Positions 19,141-27,687 of a stretch of DNA of 64,000 nucleotides are shown piece after piece. A model generated the notes under the pieces. The model was not told the DNA's origin, did not search any database, and saw only the letters and a program-made list of their open reading frames with translations. Each line of letters opens with the position of its first letter. Position 1 is the stretch's first letter. Source of the stretch: Ignavibacteria bacterium (GTDB lineage: Bacteria > Bacteroidota > Ignavibacteria > Tepidaquicellales > OLB5); assembly GCA_019912545.1 (NCBI GenBank), contig JAIOIK010000143.1, positions 31,830 to 95,829 of the forward strand. The letters run 5' to 3'. The position numbers and the translations under genes are program-made.

Positions 19141-19998
19141 CTATAGCTCCTTTATCTCAAAAATATCAGTTACATTAGAAAAACTGAATACAGGCCCGTC
19201 TTTACAAACAAAACTTGGCCCGTACTGGCAGTGTCCGCAGAATCCGAGAGCGCATTTCATATTTCTTTCAAGCGAGACATAGATCCCTTTTTCATCAAGT
19301 CCGGTCTTTTTCAATTCATCAACTGCAAACTTCATCATAATTTCCGGTCCGCATACCATTGCCCTGGTTTTTTCAGGGTTAAGCTCAACATAATTCAAAA
19401 GAGTTGTCACAACACCAACGTGTCCGCGCCATGTACTATCAGATCTATCCACGGTAACTTCTATTTCTACATCGTATTTCTTCCGCCATAATTCAAGCTC
19501 AACAGGATACAGTATATCCCGTGGTGTTCTGACGCCGTAAAGGATTACGACCTTTCCATAATGTTTACGGTGCTTCAGGATATGATAAATAGCAGGCCTC
19601 AGCGGAGCAAGCCCGATTCCTCCTGCTATTATGCATATATCTTTGCCCTTGTTTTGTTCAAGAGGCCACGCGCTCCCAAAAGGACCGCGCAAGCCGATAA
19701 TGTCGCCTTTTTTCAGCTTTGAAAGAACATTTGTAACATATCCGACTTTATGAATAGTGTGCAGCAAGGAGCTTTTTTTAGATGAATCGGAACTGATCGA
19801 GATAGCCGCTTCGCCTACACCAAAGGCATAAAGCATATTGAACTGCCCCGGTTTGTAGTTGAACTCCCTTTTTTCATCATTTTCATGTGCAAGCTCTAAT
19901 GTGAACACATCTTCTGTTTCCCAGAAGATCTTTTTTACCTTCACGGCTTCAGGAGTCATCGGATCGACCTGTTGGAATCCTGATTTATTTTCTGTCAT
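19141..19998 (-). CDS. hydG: hydrogenase diaphorase (gamma) subunit, FAD/NAD(P)-binding
   Basis: 285 residues of the ferredoxin-NADP reductase superfamily. It exchanges electrons between the hydrogenase and NAD(P)H. An FAD-binding barrel (YKPGQFNML) is followed by the NAD(P)-binding half ([15 protein letters not shown]) and a C-terminal [2Fe-2S] motif, CALGFCGHC plus a later Cys (249, 254, 257, 265), as in dihydroorotate dehydrogenase PyrK-type subunits. It lies between the cyclic-nucleotide-domain gene and hydD. Confidence 0.93.
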   Translation of the reverse strand: MTENKSGFQQVDPMTPEAVKVKKIFWETEDVFTLELAHENDEKREFNYKPGQFNMLYAFGVGEAAISISSDSSKKSSLLHTIHKVGYVTNVLSKLKKGDIIGLRGPFGSAWPLEQNKGKDICIIAGGIGLAPLRPAIYHILKHRKHYGKVVILYGVRTPRDILYPVELELWRKKYDVEIEVTVDRSDSTWRGHVGVVTTLLNYVELNPEKTRAMVCGPEIMMKFAVDELKKTGLDEKGIYVSLERNMKCALGFCGHCQYGPSFVCKDGPVFSFSNVTDIFEIKEL

Positions 19999-20010
19999 TT
20001 CATTAAAAGT

Positions 20011-20469
20011 TTAAACACGTTTATATACATCAAGCAGCTGCATTCTTGTAGATTGCAGGCGCTGCTCCAATATATGCGCAAATCTTTTGAGCATTTCATA
20101 GCCCATTTTTGGATCATCTTCGCACTTATTTCTCAGGCATTCGCCATCAAGCGCAATTGCTCTTACTTCTTCCAAAGCGTGTGCTTCGAAATGCCATTTG
20201 AATGGAGAAACGATCCAGGACCATCCAAGTATCTGACCTGGACCTATGGTTAAGATCCTTAGATTGCCCTTATCTCTGCCATTGATCTCGAGCGCAACTT
20301 TACCTGTCCTGATCAGATAAAACTTCTCAGCTTTATCGCCTTCCCTGAAGATGATCTCATCTTCTTTATAAACAACATTAGAGGCACAACCTGTTATCTG
20401 CATCAGGTAGTTTTCGTCAAGGTCCTTCATGAATGGATGATTTTTTAAGATTTCTGAAAGGTCTTCCAT
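20011..20469 (-). CDS. cyclic-nucleotide-binding domain protein without DNA-binding domain
   Basis: 152 residues covering one CRP-type sensory barrel ([30 protein letters not shown]) and the following long helix, but ending before any helix-turn-helix. It therefore cannot be a transcription factor on its own. It sits 12 bases before hydG and 21 after hydB, inside the structural genes, so a role as a fifth subunit or as a ligand sensor of the group 3b enzyme is plausible inference. I cannot tell which ligand it binds. Confidence 0.85.
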   Translation of the reverse strand: MEDLSEILKNHPFMKDLDENYLMQITGCASNVVYKEDEIIFREGDKAEKFYLIRTGKVALEINGRDKGNLRILTIGPGQILGWSWIVSPFKWHFEAHALEEVRAIALDGECLRNKCEDDPKMGYEMLKRFAHILEQRLQSTRMQLLDVYKRV

Positions 20470-20490
20470 GATTTTAGATTTTAATAGTTA

Positions 20491-21603
20491 TTATGATTTT
20501 ATTTTTGGTGAACTTCTCAAGTTTTCAACTTCTTTAGTGATATCTATGCCGACCGGGCACCAAGTAATACATCTGCCGCAGCCAACACAGCCGGATGTTC
20601 CAAACTGGTCTATCCATGAGGCCAGCTTATGCGTCATCCACTGGCGGTATCTTGCCTTGGTCGATGTCCTGAAACTTCCTCCGGCAACTTTAGAGTAATC
20701 AAGGCTGAAGCAGGAATCCCACCTGCGCCATCTTTCTGCATGGTCTCCCGTAAGATCGGTTGTATCTTCCATATTTGAACAGAAACATGTCGGGCAAACC
20801 ATAGTACAGTTTGCGCAGGCAAGGCACCTCGTTGCGATCTCAGTCCATATCGGGTGATCGTGATTATTATAGAGCAGATCTTTTATTCCCGCCGTATTCA
20901 TAGTTCGTTTCATATTCACCTCTGCGGCCATAATTGCACTTGCTGCAGCTTTTATCTGGGCATCTCCTGCTTTGGCAAAATTAAGTTTGGAAGCCAGTTC
21001 CGATCCTTTTAAAGTGCCTTCATCAAGCAGGAAGTAATGTTCATTCTTGTTAATTATCTCAGTCAGAGCGATATCGTATCCCTGTTTTGCCTTTGGCCCG
21101 GTCTTCATAGATACACAGAAACAAGTACCATCAGACTGCGTGCAGTTAACCGCAATAATAAAAATATTTTTCCTAACATTATTATAGTAGCTATCTGCAA
21201 AGGTACCGTTGTTAAAAACTTTATCCTGCACAAAGATCGCCCTTAGATCACATGCTCTTACTCCAAGGAATGCGTATCTGGGCGGAGGGGCTTTAGGCAG
21301 GTTAATATCAAAGCCTTTCCCGTTCCTTTGGGCATCCCACATCTTCAGGCGCTGGGGGAACATGAACTTCTTCCATGACTGCGGCCCTACAACATATCCA
21401 AAATATGCCTCATCATTTCTCTTGGTTAATCTGTAAGTTCCGGCATCCTGCTCGTCGCCCATACCAATGGGGAGATCGCCCGTACTTTCAATTTCATCAT
21501 AGATAATAGCGCCGTCTTTTACCGTAGGCCCGATCACCGTATAGCCGTCTTTTTTAAGAATGCTGATAATTTTATCTAAATTACTTTTGTCTATTGTTTT
21601 CAT
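20491..21603 (-). CDS. hydB: group 3b hydrogenase beta subunit, iron-sulfur protein
   Basis: 370 residues. It links the hydrogenase module to the diaphorase module. An N-terminal region of about 200 residues with [14 protein letters not shown] precedes two ferredoxin-type motifs, [12 protein letters not shown] near 257 and [12 protein letters not shown] near 339, separated by a CFCSN and RRWDSCFS segment typical of the family. Its start overlaps the queF stop by 4 bases. Confidence 0.93.
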   Translation of the reverse strand: MKTIDKSNLDKIISILKKDGYTVIGPTVKDGAIIYDEIESTGDLPIGMGDEQDAGTYRLTKRNDEAYFGYVVGPQSWKKFMFPQRLKMWDAQRNGKGFDINLPKAPPPRYAFLGVRACDLRAIFVQDKVFNNGTFADSYYNNVRKNIFIIAVNCTQSDGTCFCVSMKTGPKAKQGYDIALTEIINKNEHYFLLDEGTLKGSELASKLNFAKAGDAQIKAAASAIMAAEVNMKRTMNTAGIKDLLYNNHDHPIWTEIATRCLACANCTMVCPTCFCSNMEDTTDLTGDHAERWRRWDSCFSLDYSKVAGGSFRTSTKARYRQWMTHKLASWIDQFGTSGCVGCGRCITWCPVGIDITKEVENLRSSPKIKS

Positions 21604-21986
21604 TTTTTGTTTTTTCCGTGGCTGACAGTTACGGTGGAATTCAACCCTCCTCTTGGAGTGAACTCTCCTTTAACCTCCATCCAGCGGGGCTTTAAGATTC
21701 CAACAAGATCTTCAAGAATCCTGTTGATAACATTTTCGTAAAATATTCCTTCGTTTCTGTATGACTGCAAATAATATTTAAGGGATTTTAGCTCAATACA
21801 TTTTTTTGCCGGTACATATGATATTGTAATAATACCAAAATCCGGCTGCCCTGTTTTGGGGCAAACCGATGTAAACTCGTTAGCCTGGTGTACAATAAGG
21901 TAATTTCTTGCAGGAAAAGAGTTATTAAATGCTTCGAGTAGTAATGTTTTTTTCTTGTCTGTTTTTAATGGGTTAAACTTTTTCAT
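21600..21986 (-). CDS. queF: preQ0 reductase QueF (NADPH-dependent 7-cyano-7-deazaguanine reductase)
   Basis: 128 residues, the short single-domain form. It reduces preQ0 to preQ1 in queuosine synthesis. The substrate-linking cysteine is Cys42 in SVCPKTGQPDF, with Asp49 as acid; ELKSLKYYLQSYRNEG is the QueF signature and the nitrile-binding Glu is present. It is the first gene after the promoter at 22069 and its stop overlaps hydB by 4 bases, so it is translationally coupled to a hydrogenase subunit, an odd partnership. Confidence 0.95.
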   Translation of the reverse strand: MKKFNPLKTDKKKTLLLEAFNNSFPARNYLIVHQANEFTSVCPKTGQPDFGIITISYVPAKKCIELKSLKYYLQSYRNEGIFYENVINRILEDLVGILKPRWMEVKGEFTPRGGLNSTVTVSHGKNKK

Positions 21987-22068
21987 ATTTTCTTACTCCC
22001 TGTGTAATTTCACTGAATATAACACAAAATCATCAAAAATTGCTCAAAAAACTATGCATCATTCACAA

Positions 22069-22113
22069 CAAAAATATCAGTTTTTTTTGATAAAAATTAT
22101 GATACAAATCATA
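22069..22113 (-). promoter_or_regulatory. queF-hydrogenase promoter with FNR/CRP-type operator
   Basis: On the minus strand TATTTTTG (22076 to 22069) fits TAnnTTTG; transcription should begin near 22062, leaving a leader of about 75 bases. The perfect dyad TATGATACAAATCATA at 22098-22113 contains TGAT-N4-ATCA, the FNR/DNR core, centred at 22105.5, i.e. 36.5 bases beyond the box and near -42. The plus-strand peptidase gene also starts from this gap, so the site could serve both directions. Confidence 0.65.
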
Positions 22114-22178
22114 GGGAATGATGATGTATATATGTTATTTTTATGTTAAATTGTGTTCAAAATAATAAATAATATAAC

Positions 22179-24209
22179 ATGAAGGCCAAGTTATTAATAT
22201 CGTTAATTTTACTCTTTACGGGTGCAGTTGTTTTTTCACAGATCCATCTGCAAAAAGGCAGTGAAATTTGCTCTCAAAAGAAAATAAATTCGCCAGGGGT
22301 TTTGGATCCTGGAGATTCGCCCGGTTCACCAAAGCATTCTTTTGATGTTCTTGATTATAAAATGAACCTGGATATCAGAAGTTGTTTCATTACTCCTTAT
22401 CCAAAATCATACACAGGAAGTATAGTTGTAAAGTTCAGAGTAGATACTGCGCTCAGCTCAATCAGTCTGAATGCTGTTAATACCTCGATGCAGATAATTT
22501 CTGTAGGCTTAAGCGGAGTATCTTTTACACACGCTTCAAACATCCTGACAATTACGTTAAACAGAACGTACACTCCGGGAGAGATCACAGAAGTGCTTAT
22601 TAACTACCAGCATCTCAATACATCTGACAATGCATTTTATACAGGCAATGGTGGAGTGTTTACAGACTGCGAACCCGAAGGCGCAAGAAAGTGGTTCCCT
22701 TGCTGGGATAAACCTTCCGATAAAGCTACAGTTGATATAACCGTTAAAGTACCGGGGAACGTAAAGATCGGTTCAAACGGAAGGCTGAATGACTCGCTTG
22801 TTACCGGTGACACAATTTATTACCACTGGATAAGCCGCGACCCTGTTGCAACTTATCTTACTGTACTCACAGGCAAAGTAAATTATAATTTAAACATTGT
22901 TTACTGGCATAAACTTTCAAATCCGGCCGATAGTATTCCGATAAGATTTTATCATAACAGCGGAGAGAACCCTGCGAATATTCAAAATATTATCGGGACG
23001 ATGACGACATATTTCTCTCAGAAGTTTGGTGAACATCCTTTCGAAAAAAATGGATTTACAACCGTACCGGTTTCAGGATTTCCGTGGGGAGGAATGGAAA
23101 ACCAAACTCTGACAACACTACAAGCAAACGGATGGGGTGAGAATTTGGTATCACATGAATATGCGCACCAGTGGTTTGGAGATATGATCTCGCCGGCAAC
23201 ATGGGCTGATATTTGGCTTAATGAAGGATTTGCAACATACACAGAGGCCTTATGGTATGAAAAAACCGGCGGATATACTTCATACAAAAATGATATTAAT
23301 GGTGATGCTCAAAATTATTTGTCAAATAATCCTCATTGGCCAATTTATAATCCTGATTGGGCAATAAATACGCCGCCTAATGGTACATTATTCAACGGCC
23401 CGATAACTTATTACAAAGGCGCTTGCGTACTTCATATGCTTAGATATGTTTTGCAGGATACTAATGTATTCTTCAATTGCCTGAGAGGCTATGCGACAGA
23501 TACTGCTAACTTCAAACATAAGACAGCCACAACGGATGATTTTACTGCAAAGATAAGCCAGATCGCAGGGCAGGATCTTACATGGTTCATAGAGCAGTGG
23601 GTGAAGCAGCCTGACCATCCGATCTACCAAAATTATTACCAGATAACAACCAATGGCGGAAACTCGTGGACAGTTGGTTTCCAGGCAAGGCAAACCCAAT
23701 CAACAACACCATTCCATAAAATGCCGCTTACTTTAAAAATAACTTTTGCAACAGGGGCTGATTCCGTATTCCGAGTTATGAACGATGCCAATAACCAATA
23801 CTGGTTCTGGCAGTTCAACCGGCAGCCTTTAACGTTTGCATTCGACCCCAATAACGATATAGTGTTGAAAACAGCAACAACTACTGTTGGAACGGTTGGA
23901 ATTACAACCAACGGTAATGAAGTACCCGGAGTATTTACTTTAGGTCAAAATTATCCCAATCCTTTTAATCCCGTTACATATATTAATTTTGATATTCCGA
24001 AAAACTCAAATGTTTCCGTCAGGATTTACGATATAACCGGAAAGACAGTTCAGGAAATATTTAACGGCGTATGTGCACCCGGAAAATACAAAGCTGATGT
24101 TGATGGAACGAATCTTGCCTCAGGAATTTATTACTATGAAATAAACGCGAATGCTATTGAAGGCAGCGCATCGTTTAAAGATGTGAAGAAGATGGTGCTG
24201 GTAAAGTAA
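22179..24209 (+). CDS. secreted M1-family metallopeptidase with T9SS sorting domain
   Basis: 676 residues. An N-terminal signal peptide (about 1-20) is followed by the M1 beta-sandwich, the substrate motif GGMENQ near 303 and the zinc site HEYAHQWFGD near 326 with the downstream NEGFATY glutamate, so it is an active aminopeptidase or related peptidase. The last 85 residues (from QNYPNPFNP) are a type A T9SS sorting domain, ending MVLVK, which predicts export and surface attachment or release. It is monocistronic and followed by a strong terminator. Confidence 0.93.
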   Translation: MKAKLLISLILLFTGAVVFSQIHLQKGSEICSQKKINSPGVLDPGDSPGSPKHSFDVLDYKMNLDIRSCFITPYPKSYTGSIVVKFRVDTALSSISLNAVNTSMQIISVGLSGVSFTHASNILTITLNRTYTPGEITEVLINYQHLNTSDNAFYTGNGGVFTDCEPEGARKWFPCWDKPSDKATVDITVKVPGNVKIGSNGRLNDSLVTGDTIYYHWISRDPVATYLTVLTGKVNYNLNIVYWHKLSNPADSIPIRFYHNSGENPANIQNIIGTMTTYFSQKFGEHPFEKNGFTTVPVSGFPWGGMENQTLTTLQANGWGENLVSHEYAHQWFGDMISPATWADIWLNEGFATYTEALWYEKTGGYTSYKNDINGDAQNYLSNNPHWPIYNPDWAINTPPNGTLFNGPITYYKGACVLHMLRYVLQDTNVFFNCLRGYATDTANFKHKTATTDDFTAKISQIAGQDLTWFIEQWVKQPDHPIYQNYYQITTNGGNSWTVGFQARQTQSTTPFHKMPLTLKITFATGADSVFRVMNDANNQYWFWQFNRQPLTFAFDPNNDIVLKTATTTVGTVGITTNGNEVPGVFTLGQNYPNPFNPVTYINFDIPKNSNVSVRIYDITGKTVQEIFNGVCAPGKYKADVDGTNLASGIYYYEINANAIEGSASFKDVKKMVLVK

Positions 24210-24240
24210 AAGGCAAAAGTGAAACGTTAGACGTGAAACG

Positions 24241-24259
24241 CCTGCCTGCAGCAGGCAGG
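24241..24259. repeat. short palindrome cctgcctgc-a-gcaggcagg
   Basis: A 9-bp perfect stem around a single base. A related palindrome (gcctgctgcaggc) lies at 39379-39391, so this looks like a recurrent small intergenic element. Confidence 0.6.
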
Positions 24260-24272
24260 TGAAATGTGTATC

Positions 24273-24315
24273 AGACTACAAAAGTCTTTAAGACTTTTGT
24301 AGTCTTTTTGTTTTT
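24273..24315 (+). terminator. terminator of the M1 peptidase gene
   Basis: A perfect 15-bp stem (agactacaaaagtct with 24291-24305) with a 3-base loop, followed by tttttgttttt. Confidence 0.85.
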
Positions 24316-24336
24316 GGCAGTTTTTTTGCAACTAAA

Positions 24337-24366
24337 CAGAACAAGGGGGCATGCCCCCTTGTTCTG
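24337..24366. repeat. 30-bp perfect palindrome, intergenic repeat copy 1
   Basis: cagaacaagggggca and its exact complement form a 30-bp palindrome around GCATGC. A second copy, identical over 28 bases, is at 46291-46318. It lies between the convergent peptidase and suf transcription units and could also act as a terminator. Confidence 0.85.
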
Positions 24367-24393
24367 AAAATATTTAAGACCTAATTTTTAGCG

Positions 24394-24864
24394 CTACAAC
24401 TTTATTGTTTCCACACTTCGGAAGTTGGAGATCTGTGAAACAAGATTTTCTTCTGAGGCGATAAGGTCTTTAATAGAAAGATTCTTCAGAACCCCGTCAA
24501 CAGCGCTTTGAACCATTTGCCAGATCGAGCGGATCGAACAATCTATTGAGTGATTGCAGATATTAACTGAGCCGCGGTGATCGTTGCAGAACTCATCATC
24601 AAACAGTCTGCCGCCAAGGGAATCCAGTACATCTTTAACCATAATGTCTTCAGCCTTGCGGCTTAATGTATAACCGCCTATTTGCCCGCGTGCGCTTTCA
24701 AGAAATCCGCCAAGCCTTAAGGCGCGGAGTATCTTCGCCGTGTTATGCGTGGTAATACCCTCGGCTTTGCTTATCTCGGGGATAGTCAAGCCGCGCTCTC
24801 CTCCATCCTTAGCAATAAGCAGAAGGCATCGCAATCCGTATTCTTCCTGTGTACTGAACTTCAT
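24394..24864 (-). CDS. Rrf2-family transcriptional regulator (IscR/SufR-like)
   Basis: 156 residues. The N-terminal winged helix (TIPEISKAEGITTHNTAKILRAL) is followed by three cysteines, Cys93, Cys103 and Cys109, placed as in the cluster-binding loop of IscR although the first spacing is longer (X9 rather than X5). It is the last gene of the suf operon, so it is probably an iron-sulfur-sensing autoregulator of that operon. Target and cluster type are inferred from position. Confidence 0.9.
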   Translation of the reverse strand: MKFSTQEEYGLRCLLLIAKDGGERGLTIPEISKAEGITTHNTAKILRALRLGGFLESARGQIGGYTLSRKAEDIMVKDVLDSLGGRLFDDEFCNDHRGSVNICNHSIDCSIRSIWQMVQSAVDGVLKNLSIKDLIASEENLVSQISNFRSVETIKL

Positions 24865-24914
24865 TATGATCTATGAGTCAAGTTATCCAATTGTAAATAA
24901 ATGCGCAGCGATAA

Positions 24915-25451
24915 TCAGTCGCCGCTGTACTTCGGGATCTTCGAGCCGCATGTTTTAGCATGAAGTATTGCATCATACTGCTCTTTTGGTACTGACGGTC
25001 CCTGCTTTGTGCAATGCTCGTCGAATGCCGCCGTTAATTCTTCTGCAACCATTTCAGCAGTTTTTCCCTCGATGTCCATCCTCTGCATCAAAAATACAAG
25101 CTTGCCATCTTTGAAAAGTGCCACGTATGGTGATGATGGGGGAATACCGGGCAGGAAAGCATTTCTTAGCTGGTCAACCGCGTCGCGGTCCTGTCCGGCA
25201 AATACAGTCACAATTCTATCAGGAATAACGCTGTTCTGCAATGCCAGCGTAACACCCGGCCTTGCGCTTCCGGCAGCGCAGCCGCAAACGGAATTTATCA
25301 TTACAAGTGTTGTGCCTTCTTTGGGGCCAACAAATGTATCTACATCTGCGGGAGTAAGTAATTCTGTGAATCCTGCCGCCACAAGTTCATCTCTCATCGG
25401 CTGCACTGCTTCCGGATCGTAAATAGGTCCTCTTGAGTTTATCTGGTACAT
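24915..25451 (-). CDS. bacilliredoxin BrxA/BrxB-family protein (YphP/YqiW-like)
   Basis: 178 residues. The thioredoxin-like fold carries the diagnostic CGC motif (NSVCGCAAG, Cys56 and Cys58), which in Bacillus removes bacillithiol from oxidised proteins. This protein has a C-terminal extension of roughly 35 residues with two further cysteines (EHCTKQ, KTCGSK) beyond the usual family length. Its place between sufT and rrf2 suggests protection or repair of Fe-S assembly thiols. Whether this organism makes bacillithiol cannot be seen here. Confidence 0.87.
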   Translation of the reverse strand: MYQINSRGPIYDPEAVQPMRDELVAAGFTELLTPADVDTFVGPKEGTTLVMINSVCGCAAGSARPGVTLALQNSVIPDRIVTVFAGQDRDAVDQLRNAFLPGIPPSSPYVALFKDGKLVFLMQRMDIEGKTAEMVAEELTAAFDEHCTKQGPSVPKEQYDAILHAKTCGSKIPKYSGD

Positions 25452-25483
25452 AGTTTTATTTAAAGTTTATATGTTTTAAAAAA

Positions 25484-25831
25484 TTAAAGTAAATTCAATT
25501 GTAATTTTGCTTCTTCGCTCATCATGTGCATCCCCCAAGTAGGTTCCCAAACAACCTTCACGGCGCAATCAGTTACGCCTGGGATGGATTTAATTCTTCC
25601 CTCAACCTCAGGCGGCAATGAACCTGCAACCGGACAGGCAGGGGAGGTAAGAGTCATTTCAATATCAACTTTGCCTGTTTCGTTTATGTTGACTGAGTAT
25701 ATCAGTCCCAGTTCATAAATGTTTACCGGAATTTCCGGGTCATAGACGCTTTTTAATGCTTCAACAACTGCATTGTTAAGCTCCGCTTTATCGACTTTTT
25801 CAGCTGTTTTTGTTTCTGTTTGTTCTTGCAT
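25484..25831 (-). CDS. sufT: SufT-like MIP18 (DUF59) family Fe-S assembly protein
   Basis: 115 residues. After a charged leader of about 15 residues comes the DUF59 fold with VYDPEIPVNIYELGLIY and TSPACPVAG, whose cysteine is the conserved reactive residue of the family. SufT proteins help mature or deliver iron-sulfur clusters. It follows sufE after a 127-base spacer that holds an intergenic repeat. Confidence 0.92.
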   Translation of the reverse strand: MQEQTETKTAEKVDKAELNNAVVEALKSVYDPEIPVNIYELGLIYSVNINETGKVDIEMTLTSPACPVAGSLPPEVEGRIKSIPGVTDCAVKVVWEPTWGMHMMSEEAKLQLNLL

Positions 25832-25854
25832 AGTTTATTTTAAGTCACTTTAAC

Positions 25855-25904
25855 ACCTCCCCTCTCCTCGCAGGAGAGGGGTGTCCGATAGGACGGGGTG
25901 AGGT
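25855..25904. repeat. 50-bp intergenic repeat with nested hairpins
   Basis: An outer stem (acctc with gaggt) encloses a 10-bp hairpin (cccctctcct, loop cgc) and a small one (gtcc-gata-ggac). It lies between sufE and sufT. Similar CCCCTC/GAGGGG arms occur in the block at 36237 and inside the coding region near 37298. Confidence 0.65.
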
Positions 25905-25958
25905 TGCGTTTTAGATTTTGATGTAGAACATTAATGTCTGTGCTACTATAATCGTATT

Positions 25959-26402
25959 CTAATTTTGAAGCTGTTCCTGTTTTGCTTTATAGGCTAAAGC
26001 ATACATTCTAATTTGCTTTATCATCGAAGCAAGTCCGTTTGCCCTTGTGCCTGCAAGATGCTGTTTTAATCCGATTGCATCAATGAACTCAAGCTTTGCT
26101 TCCAGAATTTCATCCGGTGTTCTGTGTGAAAGCACTCTAATGAGAAGCGCTATTAATCCCTTTACAATAACCGAATCACTATCAGCAGTAAAAATTATCT
26201 TTCCGTCTGCTAAATCAGAGATCAACCAAACGCTTGACTGGCATCCCTTGACCTTGTTTTCATTAACCCGTTTATCTTCGGGGATGTCCTTAAGTTTTTT
26301 GCCGAGCTCTATTATATACTCATACTTATCGTGCCAATCGGGAAAGAAGCTGAATTCCTCAATTATTTCACTCTCTGTTTCGGCTATTGACTTAGTTTCC
26401 AA
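25959..26402 (-). CDS. sufE: sulfur acceptor SufE
   Basis: 147 residues. SufE accepts persulfide sulfur from SufS on Cys54, in the motif VKGCQSSVWL, and passes it to SufB. The helix DKYEYIIELGKKL and the C-terminal HLAGTRANGLASMI are typical. It begins one base after the sufS stop. Confidence 0.95.
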   Translation of the reverse strand: METKSIAETESEIIEEFSFFPDWHDKYEYIIELGKKLKDIPEDKRVNENKVKGCQSSVWLISDLADGKIIFTADSDSVIVKGLIALLIRVLSHRTPDEILEAKLEFIDAIGLKQHLAGTRANGLASMIKQIRMYALAYKAKQEQLQN

Positions 26403-26403
26403 C

Positions 26404-27669
26404 TTATCTTTTCAATGTGCTAATTGCACTCTTTAATGCTTCTATAAAAATATCAACTTCTGCCAGTGTATTGTAGAATGCGAAAGATGCTCTTACAGTT
26501 CCGGGAATGCCGAAAATATCCATGAGCGGCTCCGTGCAATGCTGCCCCGTGCGTACTGCAACTCCATACGTATCCAGCATTATGCCGATATCCAGAGCGT
26601 TCAGTCCGTTCACCACAAAAGAAAGTACACTCGCTTTATTTTGGGCAGTGCCGATTATGCGGACTCCTTCAATTTGATTAATCTTTTCAGTGGCATAATC
26701 GAGCAACTCTGATTCCTGTTTATGAATTGAGTCCAGTCCAACTTCATTTATATAATCAATTGCAGCTGATATTCCCACAGTGCCTTCAACATTCGGTGTC
26801 CCTGCTTCGAACTTAAGCGGGATATCGTTATAAATTGTTTTTTCAAAACTAACGGAGCTGATCATATCACCGCCGGTCTGATAGGGAGGCATTGCCTCAA
26901 GCAGTTCAGCTTTTCCGTAAAGTACACCTATCCCCATCGGGCCGTACATCTTATGTCCTGAAAACGCATAAAAATCAGCGCCAAGATCGCATACATCAAC
27001 ATTGGTGTGATGAATTGCCTGTGCACCGTCAATCAGAACAACAGAACCATTTTCATGAGCAAGCCGTATCACTTCCTTTACCGGATTTATTGTGCCAAGC
27101 GAGTTTGAAATATGGCACACTGCAACTATCTTAACTTTTGGGGTCAGGAGTCTCTTAAACTCCTCCATTTCAAGCTTACCCTTAGAGTTGACCGGGATTA
27201 CTTTAAGCTTTGCGTTTTTCTGCTGACATAAAACCTGCCATGGAACAATATTTGCATGATGCTCCATTGCAGAAATAAGCACTTCATCGCCTTCGTTTAC
27301 ATGAGTGAAGCCGTACGAATAAGCAACCAGATTTATAGCTTCAGTTGTGCCGCGCGTGAAGATTATTTCCCGAACATCACCTGCATTGATAAATGCGCGG
27401 ATGTTCTCTTTGGCTTTTTCATATGCTTCATTTGCTTCGATGCTTATCGAATAAACGCCGCGGTGAATGTTTGAATTATATTTTTTGTAATAATCAGTAA
27501 TTGCATTTATAACGCTTATCGGCTTCTGCGATGTAGCGGCATTATCAAGATAAACCAGCGGTTTGCCGTTGATCTTGCGGGAAAGAATAGGGAAGTCATC
27601 CCTGATTCTATCTACATCAAATATTTTGCCTGTTAGTGTTGTTTGCAATTTTACAAGAGTCAAACGCAT
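26404..27669 (-). CDS. sufS: cysteine desulfurase SufS
   Basis: 421 residues, class II PLP-dependent desulfurase that takes sulfur from cysteine. DNAATSQKP near 43, the PLP lysine in SGHKMYGPMG near 232 and the catalytic cysteine in RTGQHCTEP near 373 are all present. The ATG used lies inside a palindromic repeat (27659-27678) and gives a leader of about 17 residues before the usual FDVDRIRDDFP start; a TTG eight codons in is an alternative. Neither has a Shine-Dalgarno sequence. Confidence 0.94.
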   Translation of the reverse strand: MRLTLVKLQTTLTGKIFDVDRIRDDFPILSRKINGKPLVYLDNAATSQKPISVINAITDYYKKYNSNIHRGVYSISIEANEAYEKAKENIRAFINAGDVREIIFTRGTTEAINLVAYSYGFTHVNEGDEVLISAMEHHANIVPWQVLCQQKNAKLKVIPVNSKGKLEMEEFKRLLTPKVKIVAVCHISNSLGTINPVKEVIRLAHENGSVVLIDGAQAIHHTNVDVCDLGADFYAFSGHKMYGPMGIGVLYGKAELLEAMPPYQTGGDMISSVSFEKTIYNDIPLKFEAGTPNVEGTVGISAAIDYINEVGLDSIHKQESELLDYATEKINQIEGVRIIGTAQNKASVLSFVVNGLNALDIGIMLDTYGVAVRTGQHCTEPLMDIFGIPGTVRASFAFYNTLAEVDIFIEALKSAISTLKR

Positions 27670-27678
27670 GCGTTTGAC
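27659..27678. repeat. 20-bp perfect palindrome with GCATGC core, second copy
   Basis: gtcaaacgcatgcgtttgac, flanked by CTAC on the right exactly like the copy at 4614. The start codon of sufS is the ATG inside its core. Confidence 0.8.
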
Positions 27679-27687
27679 CTACTGTTT

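Noticed and set aside
24241-24366. Insertion sequence near the M1 peptidase gene
   Set aside because: Only short palindromes and a terminator are present; no transposase or target duplication was seen here or elsewhere in the window.
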